Notes: a model not told the origin generated them from the letters alone. A stretch of DNA of 64,000 nt from Wolfiporia cocos (GCA_029448655.1 JACCLO010000006.1:2480001-2544000), one strand, 5' to 3'. Positions 39,084 through 49,621 are shown, counted from the first letter of the stretch. A program made the numbers and translations.

Positions 39084-39352
39084 TAGTGATGTGCAAAGCA
39101 CGGCTCGGCTCAAAGCCTGGGGCTTGGGCCCGGCTTTGAAGGGCTCGGGCTCAGCGAAATGTCAAGCCGGGCCCTCCTTGACGGCTCAGGCCGGCTTGGG
39201 CCTGGCTCAGGCTCAGGCCGGGGCTTGAGGGACTTCAGTCAATTATCTTAATCTGCCAACTGCCCTTTGCTTAAGAAATCGCAGTTGCGAGCTAGGTTTG
39301 CACGCAGATTAATCTGCTAGCTGCGGCAGATTAATCTACTGTGACAATAAAA

Positions 39353-39442
39353 TGGTACATCCCGGATTCGAACCAAGGGTCTTAGCACAGATCAGAATAA
39401 GAGCATTGCAGCATAATTAGCCAGCTGAGCTATAGTGGCAAC
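39353..39442 (-). ncRNA. tRNA-like Pol III cassette, left arm of copy 2
   Basis: Minus strand: A box TAGCTCAGCTGG (perfect), B box GGTTCGAATCC (perfect), terminal GATGTACCA then TTTT. An upstream TATATATATTTT is seen in complement near 39467-39480. The cloverleaf is degenerate in the acceptor and anticodon arms. Confidence 0.58.
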
Positions 39443-39726
39443 AGTTACCCTTTACCAATCAAAATATATATAACGCAAATCTCACACACAATTTCCGCAA
39501 ATCATCAAGGCAACTAACTGCTACAACAAGCATAAAGAAATCAATGATAGTGGTAGCTTGATTACCATGCTTGACCTGGAGCAACTCACCATGGGAAAGC
39601 TGAATACACTGGAATCACAGGTCTTTAGAGGCAGATTCATTTGTATTGGTGTTATGGAAGATGTTAAACTGTGAAAATGAAGTTTACAAAATACTCTATA
39701 TATTGCTTAAAATGGGGCAGACACTA

Positions 39727-39816
39727 GTTGCACTGTAGCTCAGTTGGCTAATGTATGCTGCGATGCTCTTATTCTGATCTGTGCTAAGGCCCTTGGTTCG
39801 AATCCGGGATGTACCA
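39727..39816 (+). ncRNA. tRNA-like Pol III cassette, right arm of copy 2
   Basis: Plus strand: A box TAGCTCAGTTGG (perfect), B box GGTTCGAATCC (perfect), terminal GTACCA followed by TTTT at 39817-39820. CTATATATTG lies upstream near 39697. The T stem CTTGG/CCGGG pairs with wobbles; acceptor pairing is poor. Confidence 0.6.
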
Positions 39817-40372
39817 TTTTATTGTCACAGTAAATAGCTCGCAACTGCGATTTCTTAAGTGAAGGGCAGTTGGCAGATTAAGATAATTGACTGAAACTCT
39901 ACGGGGCTTATGGGTAATCAGGTAGGACCTCGGAATTATTGGCTTGTGCAGTTCAAATGACAGCACAACATATTCAGAATGCTTATATGTCTACTATTTG
40001 TTGATAATCTGATCTACAAGTGTTTTTACAGCTGCTTATGATGTTGACCGAAAATTCAGATCTCGATCACAACCCTGATCGCAACAGTAGTCACAACGTT
40101 CCGCACCATGTTAGCAGATCACAAGTCATTGTAATGGCCGTTGAGATCATATAAGGTGAATTGATGCAAAATCTTAAACCATTTTCGCTAATTCTAACAA
40201 CACCACAGCTGCATGCCTAAAGCCGCCGGCTCAGGGCTCGGCTATGGCCGGCTCACGATCCAAGCTGGGCCCTGAGCCATCTTAAGCCACCCCCCCGGCT
40301 CGGCTCGGCCTGGCTTAAGTCGGCTCGGCCAGGCCCGGCTCACGGCTTTGAGCCGTGCTTTGCACATCACTA

Positions 40373-41168
40373 GACGTGGGTACCAGGTCCACGGGACCCC
40401 CTCAGCCTACCCCCATGTGCCTGCTACATTGAAATGGTGGGCCAACTGGATGTGCAGATGACAACGGTAGTGGTCGGGCGAGCTGGTGTTTGTACCCGTC
40501 GGATGACCGGTCGTTCTGGGTATGGTGGCTGCATGGTGTGACGGAACAGCGAGATCTTGAGAAGATGACCTAGCATTCATGGTGAGGATGAGACTATTCT
40601 TGCAGACTGTCTTTGAGTTTTCCGTGCTGTGCAGTTTGCAAAGCGGTAGAGAGGGTGATAGAAAAACATGATGTCCTTGCATACTGATTGACTCGGAAAC
40701 TCCCAGAGCATTTAAACTCTTGCAGATTGGTCCATGGCAGTGATCAATGTGACACACGCACAACCTAAGACACACACCCAGGGGAAGGGAGCTCACACAA
40801 AGGCGCCTTCCTGGTCTGGGGCATCTAAGGCTGAAATGGCCAAGACAAGTCTGAGGTTCGCTCAAGACTGTCTGGCATATATATAGACTTTCACAGTATT
40901 TGTACATGTTATAGTGTGCGGCCCGTAGGGCATTGGCACTGAGGTAATCTAGTAGTTACATGGTGGGCAGTAATGGTATTGGGCACTGACACCATGACTG
41001 GACGCTCGCTCCCCTTTGCTGATTTGTCTGTGACCCAGGATGGTGTACCTCTTGCAGTATCCCTCATATCGCAGGTGGTAGAATGCAGTTCATTACGCGC
41101 TGACAGCATAGAAATGTTCGACAGGTTGAACGAATCCTTGGGGACATCAAGAGTGCCTCATAGGAACG
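40373..41168. other. Spacer between hAT-like element and chromovirus
   Basis: About 800 bp with no recognised gene. Open frames such as 40407-40907 (minus) have no domain. Confidence 0.5.
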
Positions 41169-41710
41169 TGTTACGGATCGAATATCCGTTCAACGCGGAA
41201 TAACTAAGTCGAGTTACTCAGCGTATCGAGTAGCGCACTACTCGTTGGACTCTTCAGAGTCAGAGTGTCGATATACAAGCTGCGGGCTTAATTGCTCAAG
41301 CCTTTGAGAACGAGTATAAGATCCTTGTAATTCAACAAGGTTGAGCTGAGGAACTCGACCGGTATTTACATCAGGTTATATACTGTGATCTGTTAATCGG
41401 GGTCATAGTGTCCTTGGTACTGCTACTATTAAGTCCATTGGGCTAACGATATAAGTAATAAAGGAGAAGTGCTGCGGTTGAGCGCAACAAGGGATGAAAC
41501 TGAGAACTACTGTGGTTAGACACAGAATATCAACTAGAACGCGATGCGAACACGGAGAATGGGCATAGGGTTGTTATACATGAAACAGGGCCTACGGTTG
41601 AATGGAGGCCCCTAGAAATAGAGTGCTGGATACCGCGGTTAAACGCTAAGTCCTCATACACAGTGAGGCGTTAAACAGAATATTCGGGTGCACCTGGTAA
41701 GATCGTAACA
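41169..41710 (-). repeat. 3' LTR of the chromovirus
   Basis: 542 bp, begins TGTTAC and ends GTAACA (perfect 6 bp inverted ends). A hairpin near the plus-strand start pairs ACGGAT with ATCCGT around CGAAT. It is nearly identical to 49080-49621. Confidence 0.95.
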
Positions 41711-41722
41711 TCACCCCCCCTC
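41711..41722 (-). other. Polypurine tract of the chromovirus
   Basis: Minus strand GAGGGGGGGTGA directly before the 3' LTR, the usual primer site for plus-strand DNA synthesis. Confidence 0.8.
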
Positions 41723-41744
41723 AAGCCCTCATCGCCCTCGATGA

Positions 41745-42844
41745 AATCCAAGCATCATGGCCACTCAGAGGGCCTCCGGATCGGGGTCGTTGTATCCTGC
41801 ATCTGTATTGGGGAGTGGAGGCGTCAGAGGGGGGATCCATACCTGATAGAGGGCACATTCACCAACGCGATGTCCTGGCTGCGTGACTCTGCAGGTGGGG
41901 CATCTGTAATCGGGGCAGTCGAGGACCCAATGCCAGGGGCTACCACATCGTCGACAGGGTTCCTCGGCAGATGGTCGAGGTGGTGAGCGGGCTGAGGGGA
42001 CGGCACGAAGATACTCTCCTGACTCATACCGCTGGTGATGGTGGTGGGCCCAAAGTCGTTGTCTGAGCCAGGTAGGCAGCTGGTAAAGGGATTCGTCCCA
42101 TCCGTCCCTCCCTTGCTCCCACTCTTCCTGGGTGATAATCTCAACTGATGGAGATCGGTTGCTAACTCCGTCGCTAGCAGCTGCAGAGGTCGGCGAGGGG
42201 GGAGCCCTACTATGGCTCGACCCCTCTCGAACTGGGCGTCATTCATCGTTTTGTGGATGTGGAGGAGAGCGCGCTGATTCTTGAGGTCGAGGTCCTGCGG
42301 GGGCGGTCGGTACGGCAGCGTTGCGAGGTACCCCATGACTGTATTCCATGAAATTGAATGGTTCTGCGATTCGATCCAGGTCGCCGTCGTTGAGTAACCA
42401 GGGGGGCATGGCTGGGACAGGGCTTCACATTTGAGGTGAGCGGGGCGGGCCCACTTCGACTTCTGCGAATGCTCGCCGGATTCGCAATGGTGTCGACGCC
42501 CCGAGGTGGTCGATCCACTGAGTGATGCACCGCCCAAGCCTCTGTCATTGGAGGAGGACCGTACATTCGAGTTGGACGATCCTCTCTGTGATATCCTGGT
42601 ACTGGTCGAAGATGTCTGTGAGTTCCTGTACGAGTTCAAATCGATCGGTCCAGGGGGTCGCCTGCCCCCCGGGGGGAATGTCGGACCTATGCCAGGTGAG
42701 CGCGTGTCTGGTGCGGACGTGGGCATCCTCCGAACAGCCATAGGACCTGCCTGTCTGGTATCCCATGCGGATTGCAAGAGACCGCCGCATCGTCGGGGCA
42801 GTGGGTCGCTCAGACGGGCTGGTTGTAGGGAGTGGCGTTGACAT
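41745..42844 (-). pseudogene. Extra retrotransposon ORF with tandem CCHC zinc knuckles
   Basis: A frame different from pol opens with ATG at 42844 (MSTPLPTTSPSERPTAPTMR) and continues toward the 3' LTR. Its C-terminal part reads SVEIITQEEWEQGRDGWDES, then two zinc knuckles: CRRCGSPWHWVLDC (C-x2-C-x4-H-x4-C) and CPTCRVTQPGHRVGEC (C-x2-C-x6-H-x4-C). The frame is interrupted by TGA at 42545-42547, 42425-42427 and 42239-42241 and by nothing else that I see. It overlaps the open tail of pol. A nucleic-acid-binding accessory protein is the simplest reading. Confidence 0.65.
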
Positions 42845-45800
42845 GCTATCTCTTCGACCTGTCGGACTCTGGTCTTCGTCCTCTTGCTTTTAAATTCCCT
42901 GAGGGCGTCTGGGGAGTTCTTCAAACTGGCTTTGCTTTCCCATGAGTCTTCCGCTGATGGATAGCCTTTCCAATGAACGAGATATTGTTTCTTCCCTCGG
43001 TGTTGTTGTTGGTTCAGGATGGCTTTGACTTCATACTCTGCTTCTCCATCGACTAGTTCCGGGGGTGGCTTCATATGATTAGGTCCATGCACCCTAGTCT
43101 CATTGAACAGCTTCAGTAGGGCCGCATGGAAGACCGGATGTACTTTCCACTGAGGCGGTAGGGCTAGTCGGTAAGTTACATTCCCAAGCTTTTCAGAGAT
43201 AGTGAATGGTCCCTCCCTCTTGGGGGCGAGCTTCCGGGATTCGTATGGGAGGTGGAGGTTCTTGGCATCGAGCCAGACCTTATCCCCTTTGTTGAACTTA
43301 GGGAGGTCTCGTAGGGTCCTCCCTGCCATCCGCTTCTGCATTAGTTCATGAGTGGCAATTGCCTTTTCCCTTGCTTCTTGTGTGGCTTTTAGCCGGTCAG
43401 CTGCTGCCGGTACCTGGGTGGTTTTGGCTTCGTCTGGTAATCCTCTCGGGATATATCCCATGATTACTTCTGTAGGGGCAGGCCGCCCTTCAGTTCTTCG
43501 CGTGTTGTGAGCGAATTCTACATCTGCCAATCGCGTCGCCCAAAGTCTCGGATCATTCATACAGTATATGCGCAGGTAGACTTCGATTTGTTGGTTCATT
43601 CTTTCCATCTGTCCATCTGTCTGTGGGTGGTAGGCCGTGCTGAGGGCGGACTCGATGCCAAGGACTTTACAGAGTCCTTGGAAGAGCTTGGACACGAATT
43701 GCGGTCCTCGGTCAGATATGATTTTTCGGGGGAGTCCGTACTTCGAATAGATTTGCCGATGGAATATGTCAGCTGCCCCTTCACTGGTGATGGTCTTGCT
43801 GCATGGGGTCAGCGATATCGCCTTGGATGACCCGTGATCGACGATGACCATAATTGAGTCATACTTCCCTACCGGGGGAAGGTCTGTGATGAAGTCAACG
43901 GAGCATTGTGAAAAGGGGAGGGCATCCTTTTTCGTCGGAATCGGTTGTAGTGGCGGCTTCATCGGGTTTCTGTCAGGTTTCATTTGCTGACATATGGCGC
44001 ATCCTTTGACGTATTCTGCCACTGTTTTTCAGAGGTCAGGCCACCAAAAGTGTTCCTGTACTTTCAGTGTCGTCCCCCAGATTCCGGGGTGACCTGCTGC
44101 GATTGGATCATGATACCTAGAGGCCACGTCCCTTCTCAGGGTAGGGTCCCTGGGGACATACATTCGTCCTTTGTACAAGAGGATCCCTTCGCTGTACTGC
44201 CAGTCTTCCATTGCTGTCCTCGAAGGGGCAGCCTCTCCCGTTCTGAGGGTGCGGAGGGCCTGTTCCGCAATCGGGTCAAAAGGCTTCGCGATCTTGATCC
44301 GATCAATGATCGGTATCTCGATGGTGTGGACAAACAGTTTGTCGGGTAACATGAGGATATCTTTGTTGTCATGTTCTGAGCCATCTAAGTTCAGGAGACG
44401 CGAGAGAGTGTCCGCCATTATCAATTTCTTTCCCGGTATGTGTTGTAACCGGATGTCGAACTGGGATAGCAAGAGGTGCCATCTTGCTTGTCTCCGATTC
44501 AATCTCTGGGCACTTTGCCAATAAGTAAGGTTCTGATGATTGCTTCTGATCAGAATCTGGTGTGGTGCTCCTTCTAGAAGGTGGCGCCATTCTTCGAGGG
44601 CATGGACTATTCCGAGGAGCTCTCGATCGTAGATTTCGTAGTTTCGTTCAGCTGCAGTGAGGGATTGGGAGAGGTAGCCCACTGGCCGTTCGTTCCCTTC
44701 GTCATCCTTCTGTTTGAGTACTGCACCAAGGGCATATTGAGATGCATCTGTCTCGAGGATAAATGGCTTCATCTTGTTGGGGAGTGACAAGGCTGGGGCT
44801 TTTATAAATTGGCGTTTCAGGAATTCGAAAGCCTTCTCTTCTCGATCAGTCCATTTGAATCCGCTCCCTGTTGCGGTCTTTGTGAGGTCGATGAGTGGTT
44901 GGGCTAGTGATCGATGAATTTTCGGTAGAAGTTTGCGAAGCCCAAGAAGGAGCGGACCCCTTTGACGTTTCGTGGGGCGGGCCACTTCCGAATCCCTTGG
45001 AGTTTGGCTGGGTCCATCTGGACTTGTCCTGGGCTGATTACTAGTCCTAGGAATTCTACCTTGTTAACCCCGAAAGCGCATTTTTCCGGCTTCACAAACA
45101 ACTTGTTGTCGGCGAGCTTTCACAGAATTCGCCATTCTCGCTCTTGATGTATGCTTTGGTCTGGGGAAAAGATAAGGATGTCGTCCATGTACACCACTAC
45201 CCATCCCTCTGCTATTTCTTCCTTGAGGATTTCGTTCATCATGGACTGGAACGTAGCGGGCGAGTTATACATCCCGAAGAACATTACCGTGGGCTTGTAG
45301 AGACCGGCATCCGTCTTGAATGCGCCCTTCCATTGGTCGCCCTCTTTGATCCGCACATTATTATATCCTGCTCGCAGGTCCATCTTGGTGAAAATCTTCG
45401 CCCCTTTTAATTTCTCGATGAGTTCGGATATGAGGGGTAAGGGATATGCGTTCTTGATCGTTCCTTCATTTAGATATCTGTAATCTTGGCAAGGCCTCAG
45501 GCCTCCGTCTTTTTTAGGGACAAAGAAAGCGAGGGAGGCCATCGGAGACTTTGAGGGTCGTATGAACCCTTTTGCAAGGTTTTCTTCTAGGAATTTGTCC
45601 ATGGCTTTCTGTTCCCTGGGAGACAGAGCGTAAACCTTGCAGTCTCGGGGTACGAAATCGTGTTTCAGTTCGATGGCATGGTCCCAGGGTCTCGACGGTG
45701 GGAAGGAGGCGGCTGCCGATTTGCTGAAGACTTTTGCGAAGTCTTTCAGATGTTCGGGGAGGATTGTTTCGTCAATGCTTTTTTTCTGCCGTTCCTGCGA

Positions 45801-45989
45801 ACTCTTGAGATTTGGTCATGGCCTTTCAAATGTAGGAGAGTCGTGCAATCCTTTTCCTGAATCTGTGTTTGGTCTCAGTTCGCGGGGCAGTCAGCTTCCT
45901 TTCCATTTTGATAAACCTTCGGAGGAGTTGGTGCTCTTCTTCGGAAGGTAGTTCCCTTGAGGGGTTTTCTGTATTAAGGCCAGGATCCT

Positions 45990-46420
45990 CTGGCATTCCT
46001 TCTCTGTCAGTGGAGCTGAAACCCTTCTTTCCTTGTTTGGTCTCGTTGAGCTCTTCGACCTGGATTATATCAGGGGTTATGGCTTGCTCGAATATAATTT
46101 GCGCAATCCTCATTCCGGGAATGATGCGGTGAGCGGTTGTCGATTGGTTGAATAGTATGACTTGGACTTCTCCCCTGTAGTCAGGGTCGATGACGCCTCC
46201 TCCTACTGTCAGGCCATGCCTGATCGTGAGGCCTGATCGTGAGGTGATCCTCCCATAGGACCCCTTTGGGATTTTCATATGGACTCCAGTGGGGATTGCC
46301 TTCCATCCTCCAGGGGCTATTTCTTCTGGTCTGGAAGCATAGAGGTCGTAGCCGATGGCTCCATCGGTTCCCCGGGTTAGTAGTTTTCCTTCGGGCGTTA
46401 CAGTCATTTCAACTGTATCA
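45990..46420 (-). other. dUTPase domain inside pol
   Basis: Trimeric-type dUTPase (dUTP to dUMP plus pyrophosphate). Motif 1 is TDGAIGYDLYAS, motif 2 GRITSRSGL, motif 3 GGGVIDPDYRGEVQVILFN with the catalytic Asp and Tyr, motif 4 GMRIAQIIFE. Motif 5 is degenerate (KQGKKGFSST where RGxGGFGST is usual), so it could be weakly active or inactive. It lies between protease and reverse transcriptase in the same frame as the flanking linker, so it is part of the polyprotein and not a separate insertion. Confidence 0.92.
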
Positions 46421-46575
46421 AGGCGAATAGTGACGTCCACGCTTCGAGTTTTTTCTGGGGTTTCGTTAGGAGTGACGTCGACCTTTCCTTTGGTCCAGTC
46501 GATTTTGGGTCCCTCCTTCTTTAGCCAATTATATCTGAGGATCATGTCTTCCTTTCCAATGTTTCTGACACAGAA

Positions 46576-47041
46576 TGTGTCATACGTACATGTTTATGCC
46601 CTAACCCCTTCTACTAACGTTGAAGGTGTTGACGACGAGGTAACGTCACATGGGCTGACTAGGTAGACTCCAAGATAGAGAGTCTAAGGCATAGTGATGG
46701 CGTAGTCACCAGAGGCAGTCCCAGTCTAGCACGCAGTATGAGATGAGGTTACACATCCATTGTCGAGATTGATCAGTCTGAGGTTGTAAGACCTCAGACG
46801 TCTACTTTATATACATGGAGACCGGCCGCTACCTAATGAAGGGCCTGCCCTAATGGCATGGTCTGTGCGCGCCCCTAAAGGTCACGCCTATGTATTATGT
46901 AAGTAGGGGATCACGTGACTGTATGTCCTGACGGACAGGTTGTGTTATACCGCTACACTACGCTGCACTGGTCATGTGACTACTAGAACGTGAGCTCCTG
47001 GGTTCGAGCCAGGGAGGGGGTAATACATTAAAAACATGCCA
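46576..47041. mobile_element. Solo-LTR-like insertion in the protease region
   Basis: 466 bp starting TGTGTCATACG and ending ACATGCCA (TG...CA ends), flanked by the 5 bp duplication CAGAA at 46571-46575 and 47042-47046. It separates the protease (RKVRFLIGN) from its downstream part (IGKEDMILRYN). Removing insert plus one duplication leaves a one-base frame discrepancy, so a further small indel exists. Near its right end CCTGG-GTTCGAG-CCAGG forms a tRNA T-arm-like hairpin with a B-box-like core. A tRNA-derived SINE is the alternative. Confidence 0.65.
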
Positions 47042-47382
47042 CAGAAATCTGTGACAGTTTCCGATGAGGAAGCGGACCTTTCGTCTCTTTCCTCCGTATC
47101 TGATGGCAAGGGTTACTTCCCGATCTATCTGTCCATCTTTATTGATGGTCCCATCCACATTGCAAATGGTGATGGGGTTCTTGATTGGTCGAGTCAGGAT
47201 TCTGTGTCGAATGACGAGTTTTGGGTGGATGAGGGAGGACATGGCTCCCGAGTCGATGAGAGCATTTACTGTCACAGGTTTCTGCAGCTCCAGGGTTATA
47301 GGGATGAATAGCGATCTATCGCGTTCATATGATGTAATTACATGGGCTGCGCTTTCGGGAGGTAAGACCGTGTGCTTCCTCC

Positions 47383-49035
47383 CTACTCGAAATCCTGCTC
47401 GTCAAGAATTTGGGCGAGGAACGAGGGGTTCTTAACTTTGAGAACCCTGATTGCATTGACCGCTTCTTCTACGGCGGTTGCTCCATCGCTGTCTCCGTCA
47501 TCCGTGTCTTCTTCGACTTCTTCGATATGAGCTGTGGGGGTGTCTTCTTTGGCTTTCCGGGCTTTTCCCCTGGAGGTGGGTTTCTTCTTTCGTTTGGGGC
47601 AGTTGCTGGAGAGGTGGCCCTTCTCCTTGCAGTTGAAGCAGCGTCCTTCGGTCTGGAGCCTGCAACGCTCTTCTGTGGACATTCGGTTGATATCCATTGC
47701 GTTTGGATCTTTAGTCAGGGCTGCTGTGGCTGAGGTGCTCGGGGCTTTGGTACGCCACTGCGGCTTCTTCTTATCATTCCCTCGTCCCTTGATAAAGGTG
47801 TTATAATTGTTTTCGTTGATGGACGCCTGCTTCATCCATTCGGTGAGGGTGACAACAGGGGGAACAATGTTTATGATGTGAGTTACGAGTGCTGGTCGAA
47901 TAGCTCTCTTGTATGCTGTGACAAAGAGAGGATCACAGTGTATGCGGTCTAACCCCATTTTTCCTATGAGGTTGTCAAATTCGATATTGAAATTGTCAAT
48001 GCTCTTCTTGTCTTGTTTGAGATTGAAGAGATTGTCATTGGTTTTCTGTTTTTCTTCGATCGGTTCGAAGGCTGCATCAAATTCGGTGCTTAACTGGGCC
48101 AGTGGGGGCAGCACGAATGCCCGGGTGATTGGGTCAGTGTATTTGGCATAGTAGTTTTCCTTCCATTGGTTCACCCGGTCGCTTCCTTTGATGTACGACA
48201 TGATGAAGAAGATCTTCTGGTCATCGGACTGATAGTCTGCTGCGAACATGGTGAACCAGGTGTTGCAGTCGTTCTTGAAGCTCTGTAGCTTTCATTCTCC
48301 TTTGAATGGTTCGGGGGTAGCGAGCTTTATGCGATTTCCTCTGGCTGGCTGAGGGGCCTGAGTGCCCCATTCTAGCGGGGCTCCTCCTCCTGGTGGGCCT
48401 CCTCCTCCTGGTGGGCCTCCTCCTCCTGGCGGTCCTGCTGGATTGCCTCCTGCGCCGCCTGCTGGATTGCCACTGCCGCCTGGGGGACCTCCGCCCCCTG
48501 TGCCACCTGGGGGACCTCCTCCTCCAGGAAATCCTCCTCCTCCAGTCGTTCCTGCTCCAGGGGGGTTTGCTCCGACAGGATTGCTAGGGAGCGGATTATT
48601 AGCCGGCGGAGGGTTAGTGGCCATTCCCCCTGCGCCCTGGCTTGTGCTTCCACTTCCTGGAATAGTACTGCTGCCCATGGCTGTACCTGCCACACCCATG
48701 GTTCCTCTGGCAGAGGGGGTGTTCATCGTCTGTCCTCCTGGTTGTTGTCCATCAGCTCGGTGGATGGTAAGCGTCGGTGTCATAATATCCGCGACCGTTC
48801 CGAACCGCTCGAATGCGGCACGCGTCTGATCCCAAGGATCGTTCGAGGATGGGGGAACCTGTACCCAAGTGGGCAAAAGCCTGTCTGGGGATGGGATAGT
48901 GAGGTATCCTCCTTTCGTGAAGAATCCTGCTGGGGGATCTCTCCACTCGTATTTCTCTTCGTAAGAGATTCGTTGGTATGCTTTGGGGAGTATTTCAATC
49001 AACCTGGTTGGGAGATCCAGGTCGAATCGTTGCAT
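47383..49035 (-). pseudogene. Retrotransposon gag (one in-frame stop)
   Basis: Capsid-type protein. The best start is MQRFDLDLPTRLIEILPKAY at 49035, inside the element; the upstream ATG at 49104 lies in the LTR and arose by mutation. A Gly/Pro-rich stretch (GGGGPPGGSGNPAGGAGG) precedes the capsid region KLQSFKNDCNTWFTMFAADY. The nucleic-acid-binding end has a CCHC zinc knuckle, CFNCKEKGHLSSNC, followed by basic residues and an acidic tail to DEQDFE. A TGA at 48292-48294 interrupts the frame between FKGE and KLQSF; no frameshift is needed to continue. Confidence 0.88.
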
Positions 49036-49079
49036 AGGCTTGCACTTCGGTGAGTGAGCTTTGTTAGAGCTCGACCTTC

Positions 49080-49621
49080 TGTTACGGATCGAATATCCAT
49101 TCAACGCAGAATAACTAAGTCGAGTTACTCAGCGTATCGAGTAGCGCACTACTCGTTGGACTCTTCAGAGTCAGAGTGTCGATATACAAGCTGCGGGCTT
49201 AATTGCTCAAGCCTTTGAGAACGAGTATAAGATCCTTGTAATTCAACAAGGTTGAGCTGAGGAACTCGACCGGTATTTACATCAGGTTATATACTGTGAT
49301 CTGTTAATCGGGGTCATAGTGTCCTTGGTACTGCTACTATTAAGTCCATTGGGCTAACGATATAAGTAATAAAGGAGAAGTGCTGCGGTTGAGCGCAACA
49401 AGGGATGAAACTGAGAACTACTGTGGTTAGACACAGAATATCAACTAGAACGCGATGCGAACACGGAGAATGGGCATAGGGTTGTTATACATGAAACAGG
49501 GCCTACGGTTGAATGGAGGCCCCTAGAAATAGAGTGCTGGATACCGCGGTTGAACGCTAAGTCCTCATACACAGTAAGGCATTAAACAGAATATTCGGGT
49601 GCACCTGGTAAGATCATAACA
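49080..49621 (-). repeat. 5' LTR of the chromovirus
   Basis: 542 bp, six differences from the other LTR. Five of them are G here-to-A changes read on the plus strand, four at CpG. One creates an ATG on the minus strand at 49104 that is not the true gag start. Confidence 0.95.

Larger units (their letters stand above)
39228..39902. mobile_element. Foldback MITE with two tRNA-like cassettes, copy 2
   Basis: Second copy of the family at 9009-9645, in opposite orientation: its left end AGGGACTTCAG equals the right end of copy 1 and vice versa. It is flanked by GGGGCTTG (39220-39227) and GGGGCTTA (39903-39910), an 8 bp duplication with one change. The right arm has lost about 45 bp between CACAGTA and TAGCTCGCAACTGCG that the left arm retains. 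Both tRNA-like cassettes are present. Confidence 0.88.
39084..40372. mobile_element. Non-autonomous hAT-like element hosting a nested MITE
   Basis: Terminal inverted repeats begin TAGTGATGTGCAAAGCACGG on both strands (left 39084, right ending at 40372). The sub-terminal zones are crowded with GGCTC/GGCCC motifs, as in many hAT elements. The flanks carry a near-perfect duplication, GACGTGGC (39073-39080) and GACGTGGG (40373-40380), with three extra bases beside the left end. There is no transposase. A 675 bp foldback MITE sits inside at 39228-39902, so this element is the older insertion. Confidence 0.8.
42845..47380 (-). pseudogene. Retrotransposon pol: protease-dUTPase-RT-RNaseH-integrase-chromodomain
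   Basis: Domains in order: aspartic protease (NALIDSGAMSSLI, about 47240), dUTPase (about 46420-46000), reverse transcriptase ([20 protein letters not shown], then [12 protein letters not shown]), RNase H (FILETDASQYALGAVL, DRELLGIVHALEEW, ADTLSR), and integrase with an HHCC zinc site (HPGIWGTTLKVQEHFWW...CAICQQ) and DDE residues (CSVDFITDLPP, ISDRGPQFVS, YHPQTDGQMERMNQ). Last is a chromodomain (YEVKAILNQQQH, QYLVHWKGYPSAEDSWE). Breaks: TGA at 45826-45828, 45120-45122 and 44029-44031; a frameshift near 44905; a 466 bp insertion at 46576-47041. The frame stays open about 340 codons past the chromodomain, where it overlaps a further ORF. Confidence 0.9.
41169..49621 (-). mobile_element. Ty3/gypsy chromovirus with dUTPase, decayed but full length
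   Basis: Complete LTR retrotransposon on the minus strand: LTR (49080-49621), gag, protease, dUTPase, reverse transcriptase, RNase H, integrase, chromodomain, an extra ORF, then LTR (41169-41710). A purine tract (complement of 41711-41722, GAGGGGGGGTGA) abuts the 3' LTR as expected. No clear primer-binding site follows the 5' LTR. The LTRs differ at 6 of 542 positions, so insertion is fairly recent. No target duplication is seen (GAACG versus TTCGA). The coding region has several in-frame TGA codons, one frameshift near 44905 and a 466 bp insertion in the protease. Confidence 0.93.

Noticed and set aside
46990..47015. A tRNA gene at CTGGGTTCGAGCCAGG
   Set aside because: Only a T-arm-like hairpin is present; no convincing A box or acceptor stem.
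48362..48829. Plus-strand proline-rich protein
   Set aside because: It is the antisense shadow of the Gly/Pro-rich part of gag.
49036..49104. Gag start at the ATG at 49104
   Set aside because: It lies in the LTR and exists only because of a substitution absent from the other LTR; MQRFDLDL at 49035 is preferred.
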